Below are positions 19,337 to 28,364 of a stretch of 64,000 bases of DNA, in pieces. The stretch spans positions 1-64,000 of the forward strand of contig NZ_SSSQ01000013.1 of the NCBI RefSeq assembly GCF_009469765.1, given 5' to 3'. The DNA comes from Dechloromonas hortensis. GTDB lineage: Bacteria; Pseudomonadota; Gammaproteobacteria; Burkholderiales; Rhodocyclaceae. Position numbers and translations under genes: made by a program. The notes under the pieces are model-generated. The model ran no database searches. It saw only the letters and a list, made by a program, of their open reading frames with translations, and had not been told where the DNA came from. Every line of letters begins with the position of its first letter. The stretch's first letter is position 1.

Positions 19337-19543
19337 ATGCAAGGATCATTTGAGTACAAGATCGATGCCAACGGTGACGAAGTGGTTTTGGCCATCGATT
19401 TAGACTCGACCAGCACCAAGGCCCTTGTTCGCCTCGATCGTTACATCAACTGGGCAGACATTCTGAAACTGACCGAGAACGATCCGGAAGCGGCCTATGC
19501 GGCGGAACGCCTGCATACCGTTTTGCAGCACCTGGGCCGTTAA
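19337..19543 (+). CDS. Small protein of unknown function (68 residues)
   Basis: A 68-residue acidic protein starting MQGSFEYKIDANGDEVV, with GGAG eight bases before the ATG. Predicted as a short beta-rich first half and a helical second half (DPEAAYAAERLHTVLQHL). No signal peptide, membrane segment or metal motif is seen, and I do not recognise a family. Good ribosome site, codon use like its neighbours and its own upstream gap support it being real. It is followed by the ComB-like gene after 54 bases. Confidence 0.65.
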   Translation: MQGSFEYKIDANGDEVVLAIDLDSTSTKALVRLDRYINWADILKLTENDPEAAYAAERLHTVLQHLGR

Positions 19544-19597
19544 GCCCTGCAAAAACCTGGCGCGAGGCCGGCCCGGCCTCCGCCTTCGGCGCGCGCC

Positions 19598-20284
19598 ATG
19601 AAGTTTTCCCGCATTTTCCTGAATCGTCTGCAAAACCAGCCAGACGCCGCTGACACGGTGGTCGTCATCGACGTTCTGCGCTCATTCACAACGGCGGCGG
19701 TGGCGCTGGCCAACGGGGCGCAGGCCATTTACCCGGTCGCCGAGATCAGCACGGCGGCAGCACTGCTCGACAAAATGCCGCAGGCGGTTTCGGTCGGCGC
19801 CGTGGTCGGCGGCGATCCGATGCCCGGCTTCGACTTCGGCAACTCGCCCGCCCAATTGATGCCGGTCGACCTGGCCGGCAAGACGGTGGTGCTCAGTACG
19901 GCGGCCGGTGTACGCGGCCTGCAGCGTTTCCGCCACGCCCGGCAACTCTACGCGGCCAGCCTGGTGTGCGCCCGGGCGACGGCCGAGGCCATTCGCGCGG
20001 CGGGCGCCAGCGAAGTCTGCTTCGTCATCACCGGCGAATGGGTCGATCGCGATGGCGACGAAGACATCGCCTGCGCCGACTACATCGAATCCTTGCTGCG
20101 CGGCGAACAGCCGGCGCCGGCCCAATTTGCCCAACGGGTGCGGGACTCCGATTTCGGCAGGCGCTTCACGGCCGGCAGCTGGCCGAATCTACGTCCAGCC
20201 GACCTCGAACTCTGCGCCCAGCCCGATCTGTTCGGTTTTGCGATGCCCGTCCAGCACGATGGCGGGCACCTGATCATCCGCTGA
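19598..20284 (+). CDS. 2-phosphosulfolactate phosphatase (ComB) family protein
   Basis: This 228-residue protein matches the ComB family, which removes phosphate from 2-phosphosulfolactate in archaeal coenzyme M synthesis. Signature segments are VVVIDVLRSFTTAAVALANG near the N-terminus, FDFGNSPAQL, and KTVVLSTAAGVRGL. Bacteria without coenzyme M also carry this family, where the substrate is unknown, so the archaeal name should be taken as a family label only. No other sulfolactate-pathway gene is near. Confidence 0.75.
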   Translation: MKFSRIFLNRLQNQPDAADTVVVIDVLRSFTTAAVALANGAQAIYPVAEISTAAALLDKMPQAVSVGAVVGGDPMPGFDFGNSPAQLMPVDLAGKTVVLSTAAGVRGLQRFRHARQLYAASLVCARATAEAIRAAGASEVCFVITGEWVDRDGDEDIACADYIESLLRGEQPAPAQFAQRVRDSDFGRRFTAGSWPNLRPADLELCAQPDLFGFAMPVQHDGGHLIIR

Positions 20285-20299
20285 GCGCTGCGGTCGACC

Positions 20300-20328
20300 G
20301 GCAGTTTCCGGCAAAAATGGAAACTGCC
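20300..20328. terminator. Stem-loop between convergent ComB-like gene and nirN
   Basis: Perfect 10-base arms GGCAGTTTCC and GGAAACTGCC around a nine-base loop, eight bases from the nirN stop and 16 from the other stop. There is no long T-run, so it may be a weak bidirectional terminator or an RNA-stabilising hairpin. Confidence 0.55.
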
Positions 20329-20335
20329 CCCTCCC

Positions 20336-21925
20336 TCAGTGGCTGGTGCCTTCCGACTTGGTGATCTTGTTCCAGACGTTGTACTTGCCGACCGGTTTGC
20401 GCATCGGCAGGCGCTTCACTTCCTGGAGGGTTGCCGCGTCATAGATGATCAGCGCGCCGTTGTCCTCCCACAGGCTGGCCAGTACGTACTTGCCATCCTT
20501 GGTGAATTCGACGTGGGCGAAGGTCTTGCCCGGCTCCGGCTTCAATTCGGCGACGATTTCCAGCGTTTCCTTGTCGATGATCTGCATGGTGTCCTTGAAC
20601 TCCTTGCTCATCATCGAATCGGTCCATGCGTAGCGGCTGTTTTCGTGGCTACGCATGAAGAAGCCGGGGCCGCGCGTCTTGATCTGCTTGATGGTCTGCC
20701 AGGTCTTCATGTCGATGATGCTGATCACGCCTTCGTTGAGGTTCGGCGTCGCCATCACCGTCCGCTCCTGCCCTGCCTTGTCCATCCATTTCCAGCTGAT
20801 ACCGGAACCGAGATGCGGCATGCCGGGCAGTTCGAGGTTGGCGATTTTCTTGCGCGCGTCGAGGTTGACCACCTGGCCACTGACCGCGCTCTTCGCGTCG
20901 TTGCGCGAGGCGCCCATCACTTCGTCGTAGCCCTGGGTAAAGTAAAAATCATCGAGATAATCGTCGAGCTGGCTGCGTCGCGGATTGAGGAAGCCGGGAA
21001 TGAAAGCCCCTTCGCGATACTTGAAGTCGTGGATCATGCCAGTCGGGATTTCATCCGCCTTCGGGTTGTATGAGACCTCCCACACTTCCTTGACGTCCTT
21101 CAGCGCGGCGACAAAGCTCTGCCGCGGCGAAGCGTCATAGACGGCGGAAACGCGCGAGCTCGTCTTGCCATCCTTGTCGCTGACCGGCAGGATTTTGGCG
21201 AGGTTCAGATCGGCATCGAGAATGACCAGGCTGTGCGGCAGGTAGTTGGCCACCGCGACCCACTTGCCATCGCCGGAGACCGCTGCGTTGCGGGTATTGA
21301 TGCCGGCCCGCACTTCGGCGATGACCTTGAGGTTCCACATGTCGAACTTGGTGATCCATCCATCGCGCGAGGCGAAGAAGACGTAACGTCCGTCCGGCGT
21401 GAATTTCGGCCCACCGTGCAGCGCGAAACGCGACTGGAAGCGATGGATCGGCGCCAGCTTGTCGCCGTCGAGGATGGAGACATGGTGATCGCCGCTTTCG
21501 ACGACGACGAACAGGTTCATCGGGTCGGCGCTGAATTGCGGCTTGTCCGGCAGGCTGCCCGGTGCGTAGCTGACGATCCGCGAGGCGCTGATTTCCTTTT
21601 CGCCCCAGACCGGCATCGGCTTGATCGGGGTATAGGCGTAATCGACCAGGGCCTTGACCTCCTCGGCCGACAACTTGCCGCCAAAGGCTGGCATCTGCGT
21701 CGCCGGTCGACCTTCGCGGATAACTTTTTCCGCCTCCGGCTTGCGCAGCCGGGCCAGGTTGTCCGGCAGCAGCGCCGGGCCGATGCCACCCAGGCGGTCG
21801 GCCCCGTGACAGGCGGCACAATGCTGCTGGAAATTGGCGTGGGTATCGGACGCTTCGGCCAGTTGCGCCATCGCCATCAGGAAATAGACGGCAAAGCCGG
21901 CCGGGATCAGGATTTTCCAGTTCAC
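20336..21925 (-). CDS. nirN: NirN, dihydro-haem d1 dehydrogenase (cytochrome cd1-like)
   Basis: This 529-residue periplasmic protein resembles cytochrome cd1 nitrite reductase and carries out the last oxidation in haem d1 synthesis. After a signal segment (IPAGFAVYFLMAMAQLAEA) comes a cytochrome c domain with CAACH, then an eight-bladed propeller of the d1 type. The HDFKYREGAF segment and lack of the NirS HPEPRVASI/HDGGWD pair separate it from nirS. It overlaps nirJ by four bases (ATGA), so nirJ and nirN are co-translated. It lies about 17 kb from the main nir operon. Confidence 0.9.
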   Translation of the reverse strand: MNWKILIPAGFAVYFLMAMAQLAEASDTHANFQQHCAACHGADRLGGIGPALLPDNLARLRKPEAEKVIREGRPATQMPAFGGKLSAEEVKALVDYAYTPIKPMPVWGEKEISASRIVSYAPGSLPDKPQFSADPMNLFVVVESGDHHVSILDGDKLAPIHRFQSRFALHGGPKFTPDGRYVFFASRDGWITKFDMWNLKVIAEVRAGINTRNAAVSGDGKWVAVANYLPHSLVILDADLNLAKILPVSDKDGKTSSRVSAVYDASPRQSFVAALKDVKEVWEVSYNPKADEIPTGMIHDFKYREGAFIPGFLNPRRSQLDDYLDDFYFTQGYDEVMGASRNDAKSAVSGQVVNLDARKKIANLELPGMPHLGSGISWKWMDKAGQERTVMATPNLNEGVISIIDMKTWQTIKQIKTRGPGFFMRSHENSRYAWTDSMMSKEFKDTMQIIDKETLEIVAELKPEPGKTFAHVEFTKDGKYVLASLWEDNGALIIYDAATLQEVKRLPMRKPVGKYNVWNKITKSEGTSH

Positions 21926-23061
21926 GATGCAATTTCCTCGTCGGCCAGGTAGCAGCCGGGGTCTTCCGCCCAGGCATCACCGGTCATTTGTTGGGCCCGG
22001 ACCCGGGTGTTGCCGTTACAGATCTGCAGGTAGGCGCAACTGCCGCAGCGCCCTTTGACCGCCCGCGGGTGCTGCTTGAGGCCGGCCATCAGTGCATCCG
22101 AGGTGTCCGGCCAGATTTCGGAAAACGGCCGATCCTTGACGTTGCCCAGGTTGTGGTGCCACCACATGGTATCCGGATGCACATTGCCCAGGTTGTCGAT
22201 ATTGGCGACATTGACCCCCGACGAATTGCCGCCCCATTGGCGCAGTTTGGCCTCGACATGCGCCGCCTTGTCCGGAAAGCGCCGGCGCACCCAGTGCAGG
22301 AAATAGACGCCGTCGGCGTCGTTGTTGCCGGTGGTGAATTCCTTGTGCAGGCCACGCTGGTTGTACTCCCAGCAGGTATCGAAGAGCAGATCCATCGCCC
22401 AGCGCGTCAGCTGGTGCTGGGCGTCGTCCTTGCGGTTCTTGTTGCCGCGCCCAGCGTAGTTCAGGTGCGAGAAGTAAAAGCGATCGATGCCTTCGTCTTC
22501 GACCAGCTTGAGCAGGCCGGGCAGATCGTGGGCATTGTCCTGCGTCATCGTGAACCGGACGCCGATCTTCAGGCCGAGATCGCGGCACAGCCGGATGCCC
22601 TTGAGCGACGCTTCGAAAGCGCCGTCCATGCGGCGGAACTTGTCGTGCGTTTCGCGGATGCCGTCGAGCGAGACGCCGACATAGTTGAAATCGCATTCGG
22701 CGATCTGGGCGATGTTGCTCTCGTCGATCAGCGTGCCGTTCGACGACAGGCCGACATAGAAGCCCTTGGCCTTGGCACGCTTGGCGATGTCGTAGATATC
22801 GGGCCTCAAAAGCGGTTCACCGCCGGACAGGATGAGCACCGGCACCTTGAAGCCCCGGAGGTCGTCCATCACCGTATAGACCTGCTCGGTGCTCAACTCG
22901 CCGGGGAAATTGGTATCGGCCGAAATTGAGTAGCAATGCTTGCAGGTCAGGTTACAGCGCCGGATCAGATTCCAGATCACCACCGGGCCGGGTGGATTGC
23001 GCTTGGGGCCGAGCGGTGTGGGTTCGGCGATTTCCTGCATGTACTGAGAGATGCGAAACAT
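21922..23061 (-). CDS. nirJ: NirJ, haem d1 biosynthesis radical SAM protein
   Basis: This 379-residue radical SAM enzyme removes propionate side chains from 12,18-didecarboxysiroheme on the way to haem d1. The CX3CX2C cluster motif is RRCNLTCKHCYS near residue 40, followed by LSGGEPLLRPD. The C-terminal auxiliary cluster is CGSCAYLQIC with a further Cys in EDPGC. The ATG at 23061 has AAGGA just upstream; the frame continues far upstream only by chance through the divergent ABC gene. An FNR/DNR-like palindrome is centred 62 bases before the start. Confidence 0.94.
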   Translation of the reverse strand: MFRISQYMQEIAEPTPLGPKRNPPGPVVIWNLIRRCNLTCKHCYSISADTNFPGELSTEQVYTVMDDLRGFKVPVLILSGGEPLLRPDIYDIAKRAKAKGFYVGLSSNGTLIDESNIAQIAECDFNYVGVSLDGIRETHDKFRRMDGAFEASLKGIRLCRDLGLKIGVRFTMTQDNAHDLPGLLKLVEDEGIDRFYFSHLNYAGRGNKNRKDDAQHQLTRWAMDLLFDTCWEYNQRGLHKEFTTGNNDADGVYFLHWVRRRFPDKAAHVEAKLRQWGGNSSGVNVANIDNLGNVHPDTMWWHHNLGNVKDRPFSEIWPDTSDALMAGLKQHPRAVKGRCGSCAYLQICNGNTRVRAQQMTGDAWAEDPGCYLADEEIAS

Positions 23062-23116
23062 GGATGTCCTTGCTGGCGATGTGGGCGTATTCAACGGCAG
23101 CCCGGCTAGCAACTCC

Positions 23117-23130
23117 TTGACGTGAGTCAA
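23117..23130. promoter_or_regulatory. FNR/DNR-type binding site between nirJ and the ABC exporter
   Basis: TTGAC-GTGA-GTCAA is a perfect inverted repeat fitting the TTGAY-N4-RTCAA consensus of FNR, ANR and DNR regulators. If nirJ transcription starts near 23082, the site is centred at about -41.5 and TTGAAT (23094-23089 on the minus strand) is placed as a -10 element. That spacing suits class II activation. Divergent effect on the ABC exporter is possible. Confidence 0.65.
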
Positions 23131-23187
23131 CCGCCGGAAAATAGGGGCGTTAACTGGGTAGCACAAGCCTTGCGGTATACTCCCCAA

Positions 23188-25482
23188 ATGACCCCCAATG
23201 CACAAAACACCGCTGGCAATGAGCCGGTGCTCCCCGGCCATTGGGCCGCCGCGATCGAATCGCAACTGCTCGCTGGCGAAAAAATTCAATGCTGGCTGGA
23301 AATTGACCTCGATACGCGGCTGCAGTTCGCCTCCGGCCTGATCGCGGTCACCGACCAGCGCCTGCTGGCCCGGGCACCCAGTGAACCGACCTGGTCGGCC
23401 TGGCCGCTGCGTGCCGGTCTGGCACTGAACCACCACGACAATGCCGGCGTCGGCACGCTGGAACTGCTCGATGAAGCCGGCCGACTGGCTGCCTGGCGCT
23501 ACACGCTGAGCCACAACCTGGCGGCGTTGCGAGTGATCAGCGAATTCGAACTGCATCAGGCCGCCATCGTCAGCGGCCAGGCCGTGCAAAGGCCCGACGA
23601 AGAGGTTTGCCCGAAATGCAAGGCACCGCTCGAACCGGGGGTCGAGGAATGCCCGATCTGCAGCCGCGAGGCGACGGTATCCCCATCCACCTGGACGCTG
23701 TTCCGCCTGTGGCGCTTCGCCCGCCCCTACCGCTGGCAACTGCTGACCGGTTTTCTGCTGACCCTGGCGTCGACCGCCGCTCAACTGGTACCGCCCTACC
23801 TGACCATGCCGCTGATGGACGAGGTGCTGATTCCTTTCCAGAACGGCAAGCCAATCGACTGGCCGCTGGTCGGCATGTACCTCGGCGGCCTGTTCGGCGC
23901 CGCCGCGCTGGCCTGGGGGCTGGGCTGGATCCGCACCTACATCCTGTCGCTGGTCTCCGAACGGATGGGCCGCGACCTGCGCACCACCACCTATGAGCAT
24001 CTGCTGGGTCTGTCCCTGGAGTACTTCGGCGGCAAGCGGACCGGCGACCTGATGGCGCGGATCGGCAACGAAACCGACCGCATCAACATCTTCCTATCGC
24101 TCGATCTGCTCAATTTCGCCACCGACGTGCTGATGATCACGATGACCGCCGTCATCCTGTTCTCGATCAATCCGTGGCTGGCGCTGGTCACGCTGCTACC
24201 CTTGCCGATCATCGGCTGGCTGATCCATTTCGTCCGCGAAAAACTGCGCACCGGCTTCGAAAAGATCGACCGCGTCTGGGCCGAAGTCACCAACGTGCTG
24301 GCCGACACCATTCCCGGCATCCGCGTCGTCAAGGCCTTTGCCCAGGAAAAGCGCGAAGGCGAGCGTTTCCGCGCCGCCAACGAGCACAACCTGCAGATGA
24401 ACGACAAGCTGAACAAGACCTGGTCGCTGTTCACCCCGACCGTGACCCTGCTCACCGAGGTCGGCCTGCTCGTCGTCTGGGTCTTCGGCATCTGGCAGAT
24501 TTCCAAGGGTGACTCGACGGTCGGCGTGCTGACCGCCTTCCTCGCCTACATCGGCCGCTTCTACACCCGACTCGACTCGATGAGCCGCATCGTCTCCGCC
24601 ACCCAGCGCGCGGCGTCGAGTACCAAGCGCATCTTCGATATTCTCGATCATGTTTCCAGCGTGCCCGAGCCAAGCCGGCCGGTGCATCTGAGCAAGGTGA
24701 CCGGTCGTCTCGAACTGAAAAAGGCCAGCTTCCGCTACGGCACCCGCGCCGTGACGCGCGACGTCGATCTGGTCATCGAGCCCGGCGAAATGATCGGCCT
24801 GGTCGGCCACAGCGGTTCCGGCAAGTCGACGCTGGTCAACCTGATCTGCCGCTTCTACGACGTCACCGAAGGCCAGGTGCTGATCGACGGCGTCGATGTC
24901 CGCTCGGTACCGGTCGCCGAATTCCGCCAGCACATCGGCCTGGTGCTGCAGGAACCCTTCCTGTTCTTCGGCACCATCGCCGACAACATCGCCTACGGCA
25001 AGCCGAACGCGACACGTCAGGAAATCATCGCCGCTGCCCGCGCCGCCCACGCCCATGAGTTCATCCTGCGCCTGCCGCACGGCTACGACTCGCTGGTCGG
25101 CGAACGCGGCCAGGGCCTGTCCGGCGGCGAGCGCCAGCGCATCTCGATTGCCCGTGCCCTGCTGATCGATCCACGCATCCTGATTCTCGACGAGGCGACC
25201 TCGGCGGTCGACACCGAAACCGAGAAGGAAATCCAGAAGGCACTCGACAACCTGGTCAAGGGCCGCACCACCATCGCCATCGCCCACCGCCTGTCCACGC
25301 TGCGCAAGGCCGACCGGCTGGTCGTCATGGACCGCGGCCGCATCGTCGAAATCGGCAACCACGATGAATTGATGGCGACCGAAGGGCATTACTTCAAGCT
25401 CTACACGGCCCAGGCCCGCAACGTCGATACCGAGCCCTTGCTGCCGCGCGCCCCGGAACAGCCCAAAACTCACGCGGAATAA
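23188..25482 (+). CDS. ABC exporter with zinc ribbon, cyanophycin-locus type
   Basis: This 764-residue protein combines an unusual N-terminus with an ABC half-exporter. Residues ~1-155 look like a PH-like beta domain; a zinc-ribbon pattern follows (CPKC at ~138, then CPIC ~15 residues on). Six membrane segments lie at about 185-470. The nucleotide-binding domain has GHSGSGKST, LSGGERQRISIARAL and ILILDEATSAVD. It is followed by a DUF1854 gene and two cyanophycin synthetase genes, a combination seen in other betaproteobacteria. The substrate is unknown. ATG 23188 is chosen although no ribosome site precedes it; TATACT lies only six bases upstream, so a leaderless message is possible. Confidence 0.85.
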   Translation: MTPNAQNTAGNEPVLPGHWAAAIESQLLAGEKIQCWLEIDLDTRLQFASGLIAVTDQRLLARAPSEPTWSAWPLRAGLALNHHDNAGVGTLELLDEAGRLAAWRYTLSHNLAALRVISEFELHQAAIVSGQAVQRPDEEVCPKCKAPLEPGVEECPICSREATVSPSTWTLFRLWRFARPYRWQLLTGFLLTLASTAAQLVPPYLTMPLMDEVLIPFQNGKPIDWPLVGMYLGGLFGAAALAWGLGWIRTYILSLVSERMGRDLRTTTYEHLLGLSLEYFGGKRTGDLMARIGNETDRINIFLSLDLLNFATDVLMITMTAVILFSINPWLALVTLLPLPIIGWLIHFVREKLRTGFEKIDRVWAEVTNVLADTIPGIRVVKAFAQEKREGERFRAANEHNLQMNDKLNKTWSLFTPTVTLLTEVGLLVVWVFGIWQISKGDSTVGVLTAFLAYIGRFYTRLDSMSRIVSATQRAASSTKRIFDILDHVSSVPEPSRPVHLSKVTGRLELKKASFRYGTRAVTRDVDLVIEPGEMIGLVGHSGSGKSTLVNLICRFYDVTEGQVLIDGVDVRSVPVAEFRQHIGLVLQEPFLFFGTIADNIAYGKPNATRQEIIAAARAAHAHEFILRLPHGYDSLVGERGQGLSGGERQRISIARALLIDPRILILDEATSAVDTETEKEIQKALDNLVKGRTTIAIAHRLSTLRKADRLVVMDRGRIVEIGNHDELMATEGHYFKLYTAQARNVDTEPLLPRAPEQPKTHAE

Positions 25483-25485
25483 ACC

Positions 25486-25956
25486 ATGTCGAACGTCAAT
25501 TTCCAACTGCACTGCGATAGCTACGGTCGACTGGTCCTGACCAGCGAAAACGGCGAGCGCCATGAAGGCGTCACCCCGGTCCGCGCCTTTCCCATCGCCG
25601 CCCCCGACGAAGGTTTGTCGCTGGTCAATTACGAAGGCCACGAAGTCGGCTGGGTCGATCACATCGCCGACCTACCCCCGGCCATCGGCCGCCTGATCGA
25701 GGAGGAACTGGCCAGCCGCGAGTTCGTGCCGGAAATCGAGCAGATCACCGAAGTCTCCAGCTTCGCCTGCCCGAGCACCTGGCAACTGCTCACCAATCGC
25801 GGCAAGACCGAGCTGGTGCTGAAGGGTGAGGAGGATATCCGCCGCCTGTCGCAGACTCGCCTGCTGATCGCCGACAGCCACGGCATCCAGTTCCTGGTCC
25901 GCGACCTGACGCAACTCGACCGCCAGAGCCGGAAACTGCTCGACCGCTTCCTGTGA
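25486..25956 (+). CDS. DUF1854 family protein of the cyanophycin locus
   Basis: This 156-residue soluble protein of the DUF1854 family has no signal or membrane segment. Conserved-looking parts are VRAFPIAAPDEGLSLV, GHEVGWVDHIADLP and ADSHGIQFLVRDL. It starts three bases after the ABC exporter stop and is probably co-translated with it. Its function is not known; constant association with this exporter type and cphA suggests that it acts with the transporter or as a regulator of polymer handling. Confidence 0.8.
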   Translation: MSNVNFQLHCDSYGRLVLTSENGERHEGVTPVRAFPIAAPDEGLSLVNYEGHEVGWVDHIADLPPAIGRLIEEELASREFVPEIEQITEVSSFACPSTWQLLTNRGKTELVLKGEEDIRRLSQTRLLIADSHGIQFLVRDLTQLDRQSRKLLDRFL

Positions 25957-26093
25957 AGCCTGGCCTGTAACACCCTGTAGCAAATGGTGACAATTTTTCG
26001 TCACCGGTAATCCACGACGCGACGAAAGCGTTAATAATTACCAGCTGCCCCATAACAATTTCTGACAGCGGAACGGAGCTGGGCGAAACGAGC

Positions 26094-28349
26094 ATGAAGA
26101 AAAAAGACATCATCATTCGGGACATCATTTCCCTGCGTGGCCCGAGCATCTGGACCTACCCGCCAGCCATCGAAGCCTGGATCGACATCGGCGAATTCGA
26201 GGACTATCCCAGCAACAAGCTACCCGGCTTCGTCGACCGCCTGAAAGCCTGGCTGCCCTCATTGGTCGAACACCGCTGCAACTACGGCGAACACGGAGGC
26301 TTTCTGCGCCGCCTCGACGAAGGTACCTGGCTCGGCCACGTCCTCGAACACGTCGCCCTCGAACTGATGACCCTGGGCGGCCTGCCCGACGGTTTCGGCC
26401 GCACCCGCGAAACAACGACGCGCGGTGTCTACAAGCTGGCGATCAGCAACTGGCAGGACGACATCACCCGTCTGGCACTCGACAAGGGTATCGAGCTGAT
26501 CCTCGCCGCCGTCGAAGACAAGCCTTTCGACATGGCCGACACCATCGACACGCTGCGCCGCCGGGTTGACCGCAAGTACCTTGGCCCGTCGACCGCCGCC
26601 ATCGTCAATGCCGCCGAAGCGCGCGGCATTCCGCACATCCGCCTGCTCGACGACGGCAACCTCGTCCAGCTCGGCTACGGCGCCGCGATGCGCCGCATCT
26701 GGACGGCCGAAACCGACCAGACCAGCGCCATCGCCGAAACCATCTCGCGCGACAAGGACCTGACCAAGGAGCTGATTTCCTCGGTCGGCGTCCCGGTGCC
26801 GGAAGGCCGCGAAGTCGACAATGCCGACGACGCTTGGGATGCCGCCGAAGATATCGGCGTACCGGTCGTCGTCAAGCCGACCGACGGCAACCACGGGCGC
26901 GGCGTCTTCATCGACCTGACGACCAAGGAAGAAGTCGCCAAGGCCTACGCCATTGCCGTCGAGGAAGGCTCCGGCGTGCTCGTCGAGCGCTCCATCCAGG
27001 GTATCGAACACCGCCTGCTGGTGGTTGGCGGCAAACTGGTCGCTGCCAACCGCAGCGACCTGATCACCGTCATCGGCGATGGCAAGTCGACCGTGCAGCA
27101 ACTGATCGACAGCCAGGTCAATATCGACCCGCGCCGCGGCACCACCGAACTGCACCCGCTGTCGATCATCCGCATCGACACCGCCGCCAGGATCGAGCTC
27201 GAACGCCAAGGCCTGAACGCCGACAGCGTGCCGGCCAAGGACCGCGAAGTGCTGATCCAGCGCAACGCCAACCACGCTTTCGACTGTACCGACGAAGTCC
27301 ATCCCGACACCGCCCAGGTCGCTGCATTGGCTGCCCGCGTCGTCGGCCTCGACATCGCCGGCATCGACCTGGTCTGCCAGGACATTTCCAAGCCACTGGG
27401 ACCGCAGGGCGGCGCCATCGTCGAGGTCAATGCCGGCCCCAGCCTGCTGATGCACATCAAGCCGGGCATCGGCAAGCCGCGCCCGGTCGGCCAGGCCATC
27501 GTCAACAACCTGTTCGGCGACGGCCCGAGCGGTCGCGTGCCGCTGGTCGGCGTCACCGGCACCCACGGGCGGAATGCGGTCGCCAAGCTGGTCGCCCACC
27601 TGATCTATCTCTCCGGCCAACACGCTGGCCTGGCCTGCAAGGACGGCATCTACCTCGGCCGCCGGCACGTCCAGAAAACCTGCGCCGCCAACTGGGAAGG
27701 CGGTCGTCGCCTGCTGCTCAACCGCTCGGTCCAGGCCGCGGTCATCGAGAACGGCGCCCCCGTCATCCTCGGCGAAGGCCTGGCCTACGACCGCTGCTCG
27801 GTCGGCATCGTCACCAACATCGCGCCGGACGATGAAGACCTGTCGCGCTGGGACGTCCAGCCGACCGGTGGCGAGTACTACACGACGCCGCGTTCCATTT
27901 ACCGGACGCAAGTCGATGTCGTGCTGCCCACGGGCCACGCCGTGCTCAATGCCGAAGACGAACTGGTCGCCGACTTTGCCGAACTGTGCGACGGTGAAGT
28001 CATCTTCTTCGCCGTCGATCCGGCCAATCCGACCCTGGCCACCCACCTGGCCGCCGGCAAGCGCGGCGTCACGGTGGTCGATAAGCGGGTTGTGCTGCGT
28101 GCCGGCAACGATGAAGTCCGCCTCAGCCGACTGGTCGATGCGCCCTATATCGGCAAGGCCAAGCAAGCAAAAAACATTGCCAACGTACTGGCCGCCATTG
28201 CTGCAGGCTGGGCCATGGGCCTAAGCAAGGAAGTGCTGACGACAGGGATGAAAACCTTCGGCCTCGAACTGACCGACCCCGCAGCCCTGATTCCGCAACT
28301 CGCCAAGAAGTCGCAACCCGCAAAGAAGCCGGCCACCGCCCGGAAATAA
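26094..28349 (+). CDS. Second cyanophycin synthetase (CphA2-like), Mur-ligase site degenerate
   Basis: This 751-residue homologue of CphA has the N-terminal domain (~1-160), the ATP-grasp domain (~215-480; VPVVVKPTDGNHGRG, EVNAGPSLLMHIKPG) and a Mur-ligase central domain. In the Mur domain the ATP loop reads GTHGRNAV (489-496) where active enzymes have GTNGKTTT, so the catalytic Lys is lost. The protein also ends about 100 residues early, without the usual Mur C-terminal domain. Cyanobacterial CphA2 has a comparable reduced Mur half and joins ready-made Asp-Arg dipeptides. That role is plausible here but not shown. It is 15 bases upstream of cphA, in one operon. Confidence 0.88.
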   Translation: MKKKDIIIRDIISLRGPSIWTYPPAIEAWIDIGEFEDYPSNKLPGFVDRLKAWLPSLVEHRCNYGEHGGFLRRLDEGTWLGHVLEHVALELMTLGGLPDGFGRTRETTTRGVYKLAISNWQDDITRLALDKGIELILAAVEDKPFDMADTIDTLRRRVDRKYLGPSTAAIVNAAEARGIPHIRLLDDGNLVQLGYGAAMRRIWTAETDQTSAIAETISRDKDLTKELISSVGVPVPEGREVDNADDAWDAAEDIGVPVVVKPTDGNHGRGVFIDLTTKEEVAKAYAIAVEEGSGVLVERSIQGIEHRLLVVGGKLVAANRSDLITVIGDGKSTVQQLIDSQVNIDPRRGTTELHPLSIIRIDTAARIELERQGLNADSVPAKDREVLIQRNANHAFDCTDEVHPDTAQVAALAARVVGLDIAGIDLVCQDISKPLGPQGGAIVEVNAGPSLLMHIKPGIGKPRPVGQAIVNNLFGDGPSGRVPLVGVTGTHGRNAVAKLVAHLIYLSGQHAGLACKDGIYLGRRHVQKTCAANWEGGRRLLLNRSVQAAVIENGAPVILGEGLAYDRCSVGIVTNIAPDDEDLSRWDVQPTGGEYYTTPRSIYRTQVDVVLPTGHAVLNAEDELVADFAELCDGEVIFFAVDPANPTLATHLAAGKRGVTVVDKRVVLRAGNDEVRLSRLVDAPYIGKAKQAKNIANVLAAIAAGWAMGLSKEVLTTGMKTFGLELTDPAALIPQLAKKSQPAKKPATARK

Positions 28350-28364
28350 CGAGGAACAAGCGTC

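Noticed and set aside
19598..20284. Coenzyme M synthesis
   Set aside because: Only the ComB-like family member is present; no other pathway gene, so the archaeal function is not claimed.
23062..24000. N-terminal extension of the nirJ frame to 692 residues
   Set aside because: The extension would run through the FNR-like site and antisense to the ABC exporter. NirJ homologues begin at the chosen ATG, which has its own ribosome site.
26259..28166. 635-residue open frame on the minus strand under the cyanophycin gene
   Set aside because: Antisense shadow of the CphA2-like gene with no ribosome site or family pattern; Asp/Val/Ala/Gly-rich throughout as expected from reversed codons.
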